DNA of 64,000 bases from Pseudomonas argentinensis (GCF_001839655.2 NZ_CP056087.1:2728001-2792000), one strand, 5' to 3'. Positions 43,524 to 51,448 are shown, counted from the stretch's first letter. Numbers and translations are program-made. Notes: a model not told the origin generated them from the sequence alone.

Positions 43524-45560
43524 ATGACGAGTTTGAGTCGCCCAGGGCAACCAGCTGCTATGCGCGGGTTCGGTCACGCTGGCCTGGCGCTGCTGGGGCT
43601 CGCGCTGCTGTTGGGCATGCTGCTGTGGCAGGGCGTGTTGCGCCACCCCTCGCCAACAGCCGAGGCCTGGTTGGCGCCGCTGTCTTCAACGCCGTCGCTC
43701 GACGGCCTGCTGCTGTGGTGGATCCAGCTGCCACGCGCCTTTGCCGGGGTCGTGGTTGGCGCCTGTCTGGGCGTTTCCGGGGCGATCATGCAGTTGATCA
43801 CGCGCAACCCGCTGGTGTCGCCGGATCTGCTGGGCATCACCGCCGGGGCGCAACTGGGCGTTATCCTCGGCATGCTCCTGCCTGGCGCCTTGGGTTTGCC
43901 GTTGATCTTCGTCGGCGGGTTGCTGGCGGCGCTGTTTACCTTCCTCATGGCCGGCGGCTGGAACACTTCACCACTACGTCTGACCCTGGCCGGCGTGGCG
44001 GTGGGGCAGACCTTTGCCGCGTTGATCGCGTTGTTTCTCAGCCTCAACGACCAGGCCGCGATGGTGGTATCGCTGTGGAATACCGGTTCGCTGCAGCAGT
44101 TGGGCTGGGGCGCGATGCATCCGGCGCTGTATCTGTTACCGCTGATTGCCCTGGCGCTGCTGGTGCTGATGCGCCCGATGAACCTGGCCGTGCTGGGCGA
44201 CGGGCAGATGCGCTCGTTGGGTCTTTCGCCGGCCTGGCTGAAAGGGCTGAGCATTGCTTTGGGTAGCCTGCTGGCGGCGCTGGCCATTCATCTGGCCGGG
44301 CCGCTGGGCTTTATCGGGTTGATCACGCCGAATCTGCTGCGCTTTGCCTTCGCTGTGGTGCGGCCTTCCCGATTGATCCCCTTGTGCGCGATCTGGGGGG
44401 CACTGCTGACGGTACTCGCCGATGCGCTGGTAGCGGCGGTGGAGCCCTGGTTCCAGCTGCCGCTGGGGGTGCTGTCGGCCATTCTCGGTTCGGCGGCGAT
44501 TCTCTTGCTGCTGCGCTACGGGCGCAGCGCGCCGGTGGCGGCGGTCACGGCGAGCATGCCGGGCGAGAGCCGGGCCATGCGCCTGCCACTTTGGTCATTC
44601 GTCGTGCTCTCCGTGCTGGTCTGCCTGGTGCTGCTGGTAGGGGGCACGGCGCAGGGCGAGTCGGGCGTCTGGGCATTCTGGCAGCGGGTGTGGGCCAGTG
44701 AGCCCATGGCCTTGACCCTGCTCGATCTGCGCTTGCCGCGCCTGCTGGTGGATATGGCCGCCGGGGCACTGCTGGCAACCGCCGGCATGTTGTTGCAGGC
44801 GGTCACGCGCAACCCGCTGGCCGGCCCGGAAATTCTCGGGGTAAGCCAGATGGCGGCCCTGGTGGTCCTGCTGGCACTGATCTTCATGCCCGAGCTCGCG
44901 GTAGCCTGGCGCTTCCCGCTGGCCTGGCTGGGCGCCGGCCTGGCGCTGGTGGTCGTCATCGGCCTCAACCTGCGCCATGGCCTCGAGCCGTTGCGCGTGA
45001 CGCTCACCGGTTTTGCCATCAGCGGTGTGGTGCTGGCCCTGGTGAGCCTGCTGATGGCGCAGTTCACCAGCAATATCGCCCAGGCGCTGATCTGGATGGT
45101 GGGCAGCAGTTACGGGCGTACCTGGGGCGATCTGCAGGCCATGTTGCCATGGCTGGTGATCGGGTTGGCGCTTTGCGCGGCGACCACGCGCTGGATGGAC
45201 CTGCTGCAGTTGGGTGAGGGCGTAGCCAGCAGTCTCGGTTTGTCGGTACCGAGCCGCAGGGTATTGCTTATCGTGCTGGCCAGCGCATTGATTGCGGCGG
45301 CGGTGGCGGTGGTTGGGCCAGTGGCGTTCATTGGTTTGCTGGTGCCCCATGGCGTGCGTCTGCTGGGTTTTCATCGTGCCCGTCAACGCCTGCTGGCGGC
45401 GCCACTACTGGGCGCGACCCTGCTGGCCTCGGCCGATTTGCTCGGGCGCGTGCTACTGGCGCCACTGGATATCCCGCTGGGGATCGCCACGGCCGCCATC
45501 GGTGCGCCGTTGTTTCTACTGTTGCTCAGTCGTGTCTATTTCAGTGACAAAAGGAGCTAG
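43524..45560 (+). CDS. fhuB: Fused FecCD/FhuB-type siderophore permease
   Basis: 678 residues composed of two homologous FecCD halves (about 1-335 and 345-678), each with around ten membrane helices. Both halves repeat the family motif: TRNPLVSPDLLGI in the first and TRNPLAGPEILGV in the second, and GPLGFIGLITPNLLR against GPVAFIGLLVPHGVR. Only FhuB-type hydroxamate importers are commonly fused this way, so inner-membrane uptake of an intact ferric-hydroxamate-containing siderophore is expected. AAGGA lies 6-7 bases before ATG 43524. The binding-protein gene starts 4 bp after the stop; the ATPase is encoded separately at 49851 on the other strand. Confidence 0.93.
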   Translation: MTSLSRPGQPAAMRGFGHAGLALLGLALLLGMLLWQGVLRHPSPTAEAWLAPLSSTPSLDGLLLWWIQLPRAFAGVVVGACLGVSGAIMQLITRNPLVSPDLLGITAGAQLGVILGMLLPGALGLPLIFVGGLLAALFTFLMAGGWNTSPLRLTLAGVAVGQTFAALIALFLSLNDQAAMVVSLWNTGSLQQLGWGAMHPALYLLPLIALALLVLMRPMNLAVLGDGQMRSLGLSPAWLKGLSIALGSLLAALAIHLAGPLGFIGLITPNLLRFAFAVVRPSRLIPLCAIWGALLTVLADALVAAVEPWFQLPLGVLSAILGSAAILLLLRYGRSAPVAAVTASMPGESRAMRLPLWSFVVLSVLVCLVLLVGGTAQGESGVWAFWQRVWASEPMALTLLDLRLPRLLVDMAAGALLATAGMLLQAVTRNPLAGPEILGVSQMAALVVLLALIFMPELAVAWRFPLAWLGAGLALVVVIGLNLRHGLEPLRVTLTGFAISGVVLALVSLLMAQFTSNIAQALIWMVGSSYGRTWGDLQAMLPWLVIGLALCAATTRWMDLLQLGEGVASSLGLSVPSRRVLLIVLASALIAAAVAVVGPVAFIGLLVPHGVRLLGFHRARQRLLAAPLLGATLLASADLLGRVLLAPLDIPLGIATAAIGAPLFLLLLSRVYFSDKRS

Positions 45561-45564
45561 CGCG

Positions 45565-46485
45565 GTGGCGATGCTGCGTCTTTTCTGTGGGGCGTTGCTG
45601 CTCTGTCTGGCGCAGGGCGCCTTGGCGGCCGATGCGCAACTGGTGGCCCGGCAGTCGGCCGGCGTTGGAGATGCGCCGCAGCGGATCGTCAGCCTCGATG
45701 AGCTGAGCACCGAGCTGCTGGTGTCGCTGGGGATCGAGCCGGTTGGGGTGGCCAACCTGGCCAGCTACCGCCGCTATATCGGTATCGGCAACGACCTGCT
45801 CGAGCGCAGCATGGCGCTGGGCAGCGCGCAGCAGCCCAATCTGGAGGCCATCGCCCGGCTCAAGCCGGATCTGATCGTCGGCGTGGCCTACCTGCACCTG
45901 CCGTTGTTCGAGCGTCTCGACGGCCTGGCGCCGACCCTGATCTATCAGGTGTCGCTGGCATCGGCTGGCTATGACGGCGTGGCCATTGGCGAGGTCATGC
46001 TGGAGCATCTCGGGCGCCTGACCGGACGCCAAGAGCGTGCTGCTGCAGTGATCCGCGAGGGCCGGCAGGCGCTGGCTGCCGCGCGTCAGGCCGTTCGCGA
46101 GCGAGACCTGCAGGGCGAGCCGGTGGCCGTGCTCTATCCGCTGGTGCAGCAGGGCAGTTTCATTGCCCTCAACCAGCAGGCACTGATTGGCAGCCTGATG
46201 AACCGCCTGGAGGTACGCTCGCCCTGGACCCTGCGTTCCGCACACAGTTTGCATCGGCGCATCGATATGCGCACCTTTGCCAGCGAGCCGGGGCTGCGCG
46301 TGCTGTTCATCGGTGGGCAGGAGCAGGCGCCGTTCTTCGCAAGCCCCCTGTGGAAGGCCCTGCCAGTCGCCCAGCAGCGGCGTTACGCCTTTCTTCCCAC
46401 GCCGTACTGGACCTTTGGTGGCCCGCGCTCGACGGCCGCCATCGCGACCCAGGTGCGCGAGGCGATCAAGGCAATGAATCGTTGA
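45565..46485 (+). CDS. fhuD: Periplasmic ferric-siderophore-binding protein, FhuD-like
   Basis: 306 residues with a signal peptide (MLRLFCGALLLCLAQGALA, cleavage near residue 22) and a BtuF/FhuD class III binding fold: QRIVSLDELSTELLVSLGIEPVGVA, then LEAIARLKPDLIVG. GTG 45565 is preferred because AAGGAG lies 8 bases upstream; ATG 45571 is two codons later. It would pass the ferric siderophore to the FhuB-like permease. There is no lipobox cysteine near the cleavage site, so a free periplasmic protein is expected. Confidence 0.9.
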   Translation: MAMLRLFCGALLLCLAQGALAADAQLVARQSAGVGDAPQRIVSLDELSTELLVSLGIEPVGVANLASYRRYIGIGNDLLERSMALGSAQQPNLEAIARLKPDLIVGVAYLHLPLFERLDGLAPTLIYQVSLASAGYDGVAIGEVMLEHLGRLTGRQERAAAVIREGRQALAAARQAVRERDLQGEPVAVLYPLVQQGSFIALNQQALIGSLMNRLEVRSPWTLRSAHSLHRRIDMRTFASEPGLRVLFIGGQEQAPFFASPLWKALPVAQQRRYAFLPTPYWTFGGPRSTAAIATQVREAIKAMNR

Positions 46486-46572
46486 ATTTTGTCTTTGGCC
46501 ATTCGTCCTTTAAGAGGACCCTGGCGACCATCGGTATTGGCCAGGGCAAGCCACTTTCACAGAGGTCATAGC

Positions 46573-46773
46573 ATGAGCTTCGACAACGACAACGCGCGCT
46601 TTCTGGTCGTGATCAATCATGAGCAGCAGTATTCCATCTGGCCCGAGTACAAGATCATTCCCGAAGGCTGGTCCGCGGTGGGCGTGTCTGGCGACAAGGC
46701 GGCCTGTCTGGCTCATATCGAAGAGGTGTGGACCGACATGCGCCCGCTGAGCCTGCGCCAGGCCATGGCGTGA
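46573..46773 (+). CDS. mbtH: MbtH-family NRPS accessory protein
   Basis: A 66-residue protein that binds and activates adenylation domains. Family residues are clear: [19 protein letters not shown] and the end [14 protein letters not shown]. The start at 46573 follows an AGAGG five bases upstream. It lies 87 bp after fhuD and 22 bp before the beta-hydroxylase, and is the only MbtH gene seen, so it probably serves both synthetases. Confidence 0.96.
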   Translation: MSFDNDNARFLVVINHEQQYSIWPEYKIIPEGWSAVGVSGDKAACLAHIEEVWTDMRPLSLRQAMA

Positions 46774-46795
46774 ACAGCGACCTGCGGGGACCGCG

Positions 46796-47785
46796 ATGAT
46801 GAATCAAGTGACCGATCTGACGCATGTCGCCCTGAGCATCGAAGCCGGCCTGCCGATGCGCGTCAGCCCGCTGCAGGCCGGGCAGAGCTTGCGCGAGCAT
46901 ATGCCGGCCCTGCAGCAGCTGGTGGCCGAGCATCTCGAAGTGAGCGGCGGTCTGCTGTTCAGTGGCTTCGCCAATGCCGATGTGGCGGGCTTTCAGCAGT
47001 TTGCCGGCGCATTCGGCCATCCGCTGCTGAGCTACGAGTTTGGCTCCACGCCGCGTAGTCGGGTAAGTTCGGGTGGGGTGTATACCTCCACCGAGTTTCC
47101 TGCCCATCGACCGATTCCGCTGCATAACGAGCAGGCTTACACCACCGAATGGCCGTTGCGCATCTGGTTCTATTGCGCCCAGGCGGCCGAACAGGGGGGC
47201 GAGACGCCGATCGCCGACAGCCGTGAAGTGTTCCGGCGTATCGACCCAGCCATCCGCCAACGTTTCGCCGAACGCGGCCTGCTTTATGTGCGCAATTACG
47301 GCAATGGGCTGGATCTGCCCTGGCAGCAGGTCTTCAATACCGAAGATCGACAGGTAGTCGAGCGTTACTGCAGCGCCCGTCGCATTGATCTCGAGTGGAT
47401 CGGCGATGATGAGCTGCGCACGCGCCAGCTGTGCCAAGGCGTCGCCCAGCATCCGCGTACCCGTGACTGGGTCTGGTTCAACCAGGCGCACCTGTTTCAC
47501 CTGTCGGCCCTGGATATCGATACCCAGGAGGTATTGATCGACGCGGTCGGCCTCGAGGGGCTGCCGCGCAACGTGTATTTTGGGGACGGGACGCCCATCG
47601 AGGCAAGTCTGCTGGACGAGGTGCGTGGCGTGCTGGACGCCTGCACCATCCGTTTCCCTTGGCGCGACGGCGATATCCTGATGCTCGACAACATGCTCAC
47701 GGCCCACGCACGCGATCCCTTCAACGGGCCGCGCAAGGTGGTGGTGGCGATGGCCGAGGCCTATGGCCAAGAGGGCTTCCAATGA
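46796..47785 (+). CDS. Stand-alone SyrP-like aspartyl beta-hydroxylase (Fe(II)/2-oxoglutarate)
   Basis: 329 residues of the TauD/TfdA superfamily. The iron ligands are seen as H110-N-E112 (PLHNEQAYT, the HxE form found in SyrP) and distal H304 (NMLTAHARDPF), with the 2-oxoglutarate arginine at R313 (GPRKVVVAM). SyrP-type enzymes hydroxylate the beta carbon of Asp while it is held on an NRPS carrier; the only Asp module here is the first of NRPS 1. The product, beta-hydroxyaspartate, is a bidentate Fe(III) ligand. The stop overlaps the acetyltransferase ATG by 4 bp. Being stand-alone, it belongs to the class reported to give the L-erythro isomer before any epimerisation. Confidence 0.88.
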   Translation: MMNQVTDLTHVALSIEAGLPMRVSPLQAGQSLREHMPALQQLVAEHLEVSGGLLFSGFANADVAGFQQFAGAFGHPLLSYEFGSTPRSRVSSGGVYTSTEFPAHRPIPLHNEQAYTTEWPLRIWFYCAQAAEQGGETPIADSREVFRRIDPAIRQRFAERGLLYVRNYGNGLDLPWQQVFNTEDRQVVERYCSARRIDLEWIGDDELRTRQLCQGVAQHPRTRDWVWFNQAHLFHLSALDIDTQEVLIDAVGLEGLPRNVYFGDGTPIEASLLDEVRGVLDACTIRFPWRDGDILMLDNMLTAHARDPFNGPRKVVVAMAEAYGQEGFQ

Positions 47786-48768
47786 ACGTGTTACCACTGC
47801 CTGACGGGCGCGTGCTGCAAGGCGAGTCGCGCGAATCGACGATCTGGCTGAGATGCGACGGCCGACCGCTGATGCAACTGCGTACCAGCGAGGCCAACAT
47901 CGTGCAGGTGCTGGAAGTGGCTACGGCCGATCTGGCCGATGCCCTGTGGTGCGCCAGCTATTGGTGGTTCGCCGCTCATCCGCAGGCGCCAGGTCTACTG
48001 TGGCAGGGGCTGGATCAGCAGGCTGTGCAACCCTGTGGCGACTGGTTGCGTAAAGACGCCGGCACGCAAAGCACGCTGGTCGAGCGCAGCGTGTTCTGGC
48101 AGTTGCCGCAGCCCTGGCTGCGCCAGGCGTCGCCGCCTTATCCGCAGCAAATGGTGATGAGTGACGGCAAGCGTCATCCGCGGCGCCGGGTCAAGCCCCA
48201 GGGCGAGGTGTACCGGCGCTTCGATGCGCGGTTGGGCGCCTGGATATCCCTGCGTACGCTGGACATGGAGCAGGACCTGGAGCGCTTCAATCGCTGGCAG
48301 AACACGCCGCGGGTCCTGCATTTCTGGCAGGAAGGCGGAGATCTGGCACAGCACCGTAGCTATCTCGAGACCATCGCTGCCGATCCGCATGTGTATAGCC
48401 TGATAGGCTGCTTCGACGACCAGCCCTTCGCCTACTTCGAGCTCTACTGGGCCAAGGAAGATCGCATCGCGCCTTTCTATTCTGTGGACAACCATGATCG
48501 TGGCATTCACATGCTGGTGGGTGAGCAGGCACATCGCGGGCCGCACAAGGTGGCTAGCTGGCTGGCGGCGCTGACCCATTACGCCTTTCTCGACGATCCG
48601 CGTACAAACCTGGTGGTAGCCGAGCCACGTGCCGACAACGCGAAGATGATTGGCTACATGCAAACGCTGGGTTACTACCGGGAAAAGGAATTCGATTTTC
48701 CTCACAAGCGCGCCGCGCTGATGGCGATTGGGCGCGAGCGTTTTTTCGATAGCGGGGTATTGTGTTGA
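47782..48768 (+). CDS. N5-hydroxyornithine acetyltransferase, IucB/AlcB-type GNAT
   Basis: 328 residues: an N-terminal non-catalytic half and a C-terminal GNAT domain. The family pattern is visible in LERFNRWQNTPRVLHFWQE, PFAYFELYWAKEDRI, DRGIHMLVGE and the acetyl-CoA pyrophosphate region near RGPHKVASWLAAL. Relatives (IucB, RhbD, AlcB) acylate N-hydroxylated diamines in hydroxamate siderophores. Together with the ornithine monooxygenase this predicts N5-acetyl-N5-hydroxyornithine, in contrast to the formyl group put on by PvdF in classical pyoverdines. Start overlaps the beta-hydroxylase stop (ATGA). The acyl donor could be other than acetyl-CoA. Confidence 0.85.
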   Translation: MNVLPLPDGRVLQGESRESTIWLRCDGRPLMQLRTSEANIVQVLEVATADLADALWCASYWWFAAHPQAPGLLWQGLDQQAVQPCGDWLRKDAGTQSTLVERSVFWQLPQPWLRQASPPYPQQMVMSDGKRHPRRRVKPQGEVYRRFDARLGAWISLRTLDMEQDLERFNRWQNTPRVLHFWQEGGDLAQHRSYLETIAADPHVYSLIGCFDDQPFAYFELYWAKEDRIAPFYSVDNHDRGIHMLVGEQAHRGPHKVASWLAALTHYAFLDDPRTNLVVAEPRADNAKMIGYMQTLGYYREKEFDFPHKRAALMAIGRERFFDSGVLC

Positions 48769-48789
48769 GCGCACCCGGAATCGCTCAGG

Positions 48790-49530
48790 ATGATTGAGGC
48801 ACTGGCGCCGCTGTTCATCGGCGATTTCTCCTCGTATCGGGACACCCTGGTGTTGCACGATGACCCAAGGCCCTCGGTGCCGTTGCGCGAACTGCTCAGC
48901 GCCGAGGGCCTGCCGGCGCTGTTGGCGCGCTTCGGTGAGGCGTACGCAGACGGTGACCGCCGCGCGCTGCTTTCGCAGTGGTCGAAGCATTATTTCGTAC
49001 GCCTGATCCCGCCGGTGGTGGCTGCCGCACTGGTGCTGAATCGGCGCCTGCCGCTAGATCTTGATGACATTGAGGTGGTGCTCGATGAGGAGCACCTGCC
49101 ACAAGCGTTCAAACTGCGCCACGCGGGCGGGTCTTTCGCCCCTGACGATCCGTTCGAGCGTTTCGCTCATCTCCAGCACGATCACTTGGCACCCCTGATC
49201 CAGGCATTCACCGCGCAGGTGAAGATCGCTCCGAAAGTGTTGTGGAGCAACGCTGGCAATTATTTCGAGTGGATCCTGACCGCGCTTGGCAAGGTGCTGC
49301 CGGCACCAATGCTGGCCGATGGTTTCAGCCTTCTGCAGGCGACACTGCAGCCTGATGGCGGCCGCAACCCGTTGTATCAGCCGGTGCGTTATGTCGAGCT
49401 GCAGGGCGCTGCATTGCCCTGGCGGCAACGGCGGGTGTGCTGCATTCGCTATCTGCTGCCCGAGCTCGAGCTATGCGAGAACTGCCCCTTGCTGGACGAG
49501 CCCCCCGTTGCTGGCGATAGCTTGGATTGA
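48790..49530 (+). CDS. fhuF: Ferric-siderophore reductase, FhuF-like
   Basis: 246 residues. The C terminus carries the [2Fe-2S] pattern of FhuF: C217-C218, then C229 and C232 (CCIRYLLPELELCENC). FhuF-type proteins reduce Fe(III)-hydroxamates in the cytoplasm to release iron. With fhuB and fhuD this says the siderophore enters the cytoplasm, unlike pyoverdine, whose iron is removed in the periplasm. It starts 21 bp after the acetyltransferase stop and is probably the last gene of that operon. A MITE-like element follows. Confidence 0.9.
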   Translation: MIEALAPLFIGDFSSYRDTLVLHDDPRPSVPLRELLSAEGLPALLARFGEAYADGDRRALLSQWSKHYFVRLIPPVVAAALVLNRRLPLDLDDIEVVLDEEHLPQAFKLRHAGGSFAPDDPFERFAHLQHDHLAPLIQAFTAQVKIAPKVLWSNAGNYFEWILTALGKVLPAPMLADGFSLLQATLQPDGGRNPLYQPVRYVELQGAALPWRQRRVCCIRYLLPELELCENCPLLDEPPVAGDSLD

Positions 49531-49583
49531 GTCTGCAGTTGCAGGCCGTGATTTGACGCGTTGGCGGGGCTTGGGCAGTTTGC

Positions 49584-49854
49584 CTAGGGTCTGTTGACGT
49601 TTCACGCACGGCCGCGCCGGAGCCCGGTTTGTCGCGAGGCAAGGCACGAGCCGCGAAGTTTAGTGGGCTAAATGAGCCGGCGAGAAACGCCGCATCGCGA
49701 CAAAACGGGCCCGGCCCTGCGGGTTGCGCGAGAAATCTCGCCATGCGTTGTTGGAGGACTTGGCAAGGGAACAACCATTCCCTGCGTCCTCCGCCTAGCC
49801 TGGCGAGATTTCTCGCGGCAACGCGGCTCGCGCTGAAACGTCAACAGACCCTAG
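49584..49854. mobile_element. MITE-like element with terminal and nested inverted repeats
   Basis: About 271 bp bounded by 21-bp perfect terminal inverted repeats (49584-49604 starting CTAGGGTCTGTTGACG, and 49834-49854). Inside are two further hairpins: 49622-49637 with 49695-49710 (15 of 16) and 49728-49743 with 49801-49816 (16 of 16). The second encloses GGAGGAC/GTCCTCC and AGGGA/TCCCT. No transposase is encoded. The right end supplies the stop codon of the fhuC-like gene. It could be mobilised in trans and could act as a bidirectional terminator between fhuF and fhuC. Confidence 0.75.
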
Positions 49855-50618
49855 TGCAGATAGCTGATCGGTGAACCGTCCATCGGGTTGGCCATTACGC
49901 CCATGGGCACACCATAGATGCGCTCTAGCGTTTCGCTGTGCATCAGTTCGGCCGGGCTGCCCTGGGCTAGCAGGCGGCCACTGCGCAAGGCCAGCAGGTG
50001 GTCGCAATAGCGTGCGGCCATGTTGATGTCGTGCAGCACCACCAGCACACCCAGGCCCAGCTCCTGGCTAAGTTCTCTGACGCGCGAGAGGACTTCCACC
50101 TGGTGAGCGATGTCCAGCGCCGAAGTGGGTTCGTCAAGCAACAGATAGCGGGTGTTCTGTGCTAGCAACATGGCCAGCCAGACACGCTGGCGCTCGCCTC
50201 CCGACAGTTGATCGACCAGGCGCCCGGCGAAAGCAGCGGTATGGGTCAGCTCCATGGCACGCTCGATATGCGCCCGGTCCTCGCTGCCCAGGCGACCAAG
50301 GGCGCCGTGCCAGGGGTAGCGACCGAAGCCCACCAGCTCACTTACTGTGAGGCCCTCGGTCTGAGGCGAATGTTGCGGCAGGTAGGCAACTTGCCTGGCG
50401 AAATCGCGTTGCCCCCAGGCCGACAATGGCTGGCCATCGAGACGAATGATCCCCATGCTGGGTTGCTGCTGGCGAGCGAGCAATTTGATCAGGGTCGACT
50501 TGCCCGAACCGTTATGGCCAATCAGGCCGATCATGCGGCCGGAGGGAAGGCTCAGGCTAAGGGGGTGCAGCAGAGTACGCCCAGCAACGCTGAAGCTGGC
50601 GCTTTCCAATTCAAACAT
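49851..50618 (-). CDS. fhuC: Ferric-siderophore import ATPase, FhuC/FecE-like
   Basis: A 255-residue ABC ATPase: Walker A GHNGSGKSTLI, Q-loop YLPQHSP, signature LSGGERQRVWLAMLL, Walker B YLLLDEPTSALD and switch HD. It completes the FhuB/FhuD importer encoded on the opposite strand. Its TAG stop lies within the outermost four bases of the repeat at 49584-49854, so insertion of that element may have changed the C terminus (now ...GSPISYLH). A Fur-like site lies about 50-70 bp upstream, so it has its own iron-controlled promoter. Confidence 0.93.
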   Translation of the reverse strand: MFELESASFSVAGRTLLHPLSLSLPSGRMIGLIGHNGSGKSTLIKLLARQQQPSMGIIRLDGQPLSAWGQRDFARQVAYLPQHSPQTEGLTVSELVGFGRYPWHGALGRLGSEDRAHIERAMELTHTAAFAGRLVDQLSGGERQRVWLAMLLAQNTRYLLLDEPTSALDIAHQVEVLSRVRELSQELGLGVLVVLHDINMAARYCDHLLALRSGRLLAQGSPAELMHSETLERIYGVPMGVMANPMDGSPISYLH

Positions 50619-50666
50619 GGGCTCTCCGCCGGTTGAATCTAGAAGAGGGCGCCAATCTAGTTCAAA

Positions 50667-50686
50667 CGCTAATCGTTATCAAATCT
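50667..50686 (-). promoter_or_regulatory. Candidate Fur box upstream of the import ATPase
   Basis: On the minus strand TTTGATAACGATTAGCG approximates the Fur core GATAATGATTATC. It lies about 50 bp before the gene start, where repressor binding would block transcription. Confidence 0.55.
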
Positions 50687-50734
50687 GCTTCTGTATTGGG
50701 CATGCAGTCGCGAGGGCGGCATGATTCCCGTGCT

Positions 50735-50923
50735 CGATCCATCGCTATCGCACGGGCGCGCGCCTGCCTGGAGCGTGGCCTGATCGTCGAGCTGGGTGGC
50801 CGGCACGGTGCAACCGTCAGGTTCCTGCCGCCGCTGATCATCAGCGAGGCGGAGGTCGATCTGGTCGGGCAGATTCTCTACCAGGCGGCGCAGAGCGTAG
50901 AGAATGCCAGCCGCGACAACTGA
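50735..50923 (+). pseudogene. C-terminal remnant of a diaminobutyrate aminotransferase
   Basis: The frame reads RACLERGLIVELGGRHGATVRFLPPLIISEAEVDLV in two adjoining parts, aligning with the last 60 or so residues of the intact aminotransferase at 39564-40985 (LRRGLILEVGGRHSSVLRLLPPLIITAAQVDQV). Everything upstream of this C-terminal part is absent. The sequence differs at many positions, so it is not a recent copy. It marks the right edge of the siderophore locus and probably reflects an older Dab gene lost during rearrangement. Confidence 0.75.
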
Positions 50924-50961
50924 CGGGTATACCGGGAGGCCCAGGCGCCGCGCTGGCCGAC

Positions 50962-51372
50962 TTAATGGCGGCTGCCGGGTGCCGGCATGGCCAGCAGCTG
51001 CTTTTCCTGGTTCCAGTCGAACGGCTCGTCGTTTTCCTCGGCATGGAAGCGGCGCTCGTCGAGCTGCTGGTACAGCTCGATCTCTTCGTCCGGCATGAAG
51101 TGCAGGCAGTCACCGCCGAAGAACCACAGCAGGTCGCGCGGCACCAGGTGGGCGATCTGCGGGTAGCGCTGGAAGATCTGACTGATCAGCTCCTGGCCCA
51201 GGTACAGGCTGCGCTCCATGTCCACGGGCAGCTCGGCGAGCAGCTCGTCGTAGCGCTCGAGGAAATTGGCATGGCTGGCATCGAGAATCTGCTCGGCTTC
51301 ACCCAGGGCGACCAGGATGGTGCGCAGGTGATTGAGCAGGACGATGTGGTGGTCGAGGTGGGGATTGGCCAT
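50962..51372 (-). CDS. PA2817-family conserved hypothetical protein
   Basis: A 136-residue soluble protein starting MANPHLDHHIVLLNHLRTIL, with an acidic C-terminal half (FMPDEEIELYQQLDERR). I recognise it only as a conserved Pseudomonas protein next to fadE. ATG 51372 is preferred over a start 16 codons upstream because homologues, as I recall, begin near here. No catalytic motif is visible. It is likely co-transcribed with fadE, which starts upstream on the same strand and ends 76 bp before it. It marks the return to the conserved chromosomal backbone after the siderophore locus. Confidence 0.75.
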   Translation of the reverse strand: MANPHLDHHIVLLNHLRTILVALGEAEQILDASHANFLERYDELLAELPVDMERSLYLGQELISQIFQRYPQIAHLVPRDLLWFFGGDCLHFMPDEEIELYQQLDERRFHAEENDEPFDWNQEKQLLAMPAPGSRH

Positions 51373-51448
51373 GTCCGGGTGATCCTGAAAGTGAAACGGG
51401 CGCCGGAGTATAAAGTCCACGGCGCCCGCTGTCGTCTCTGCAGTTCGA

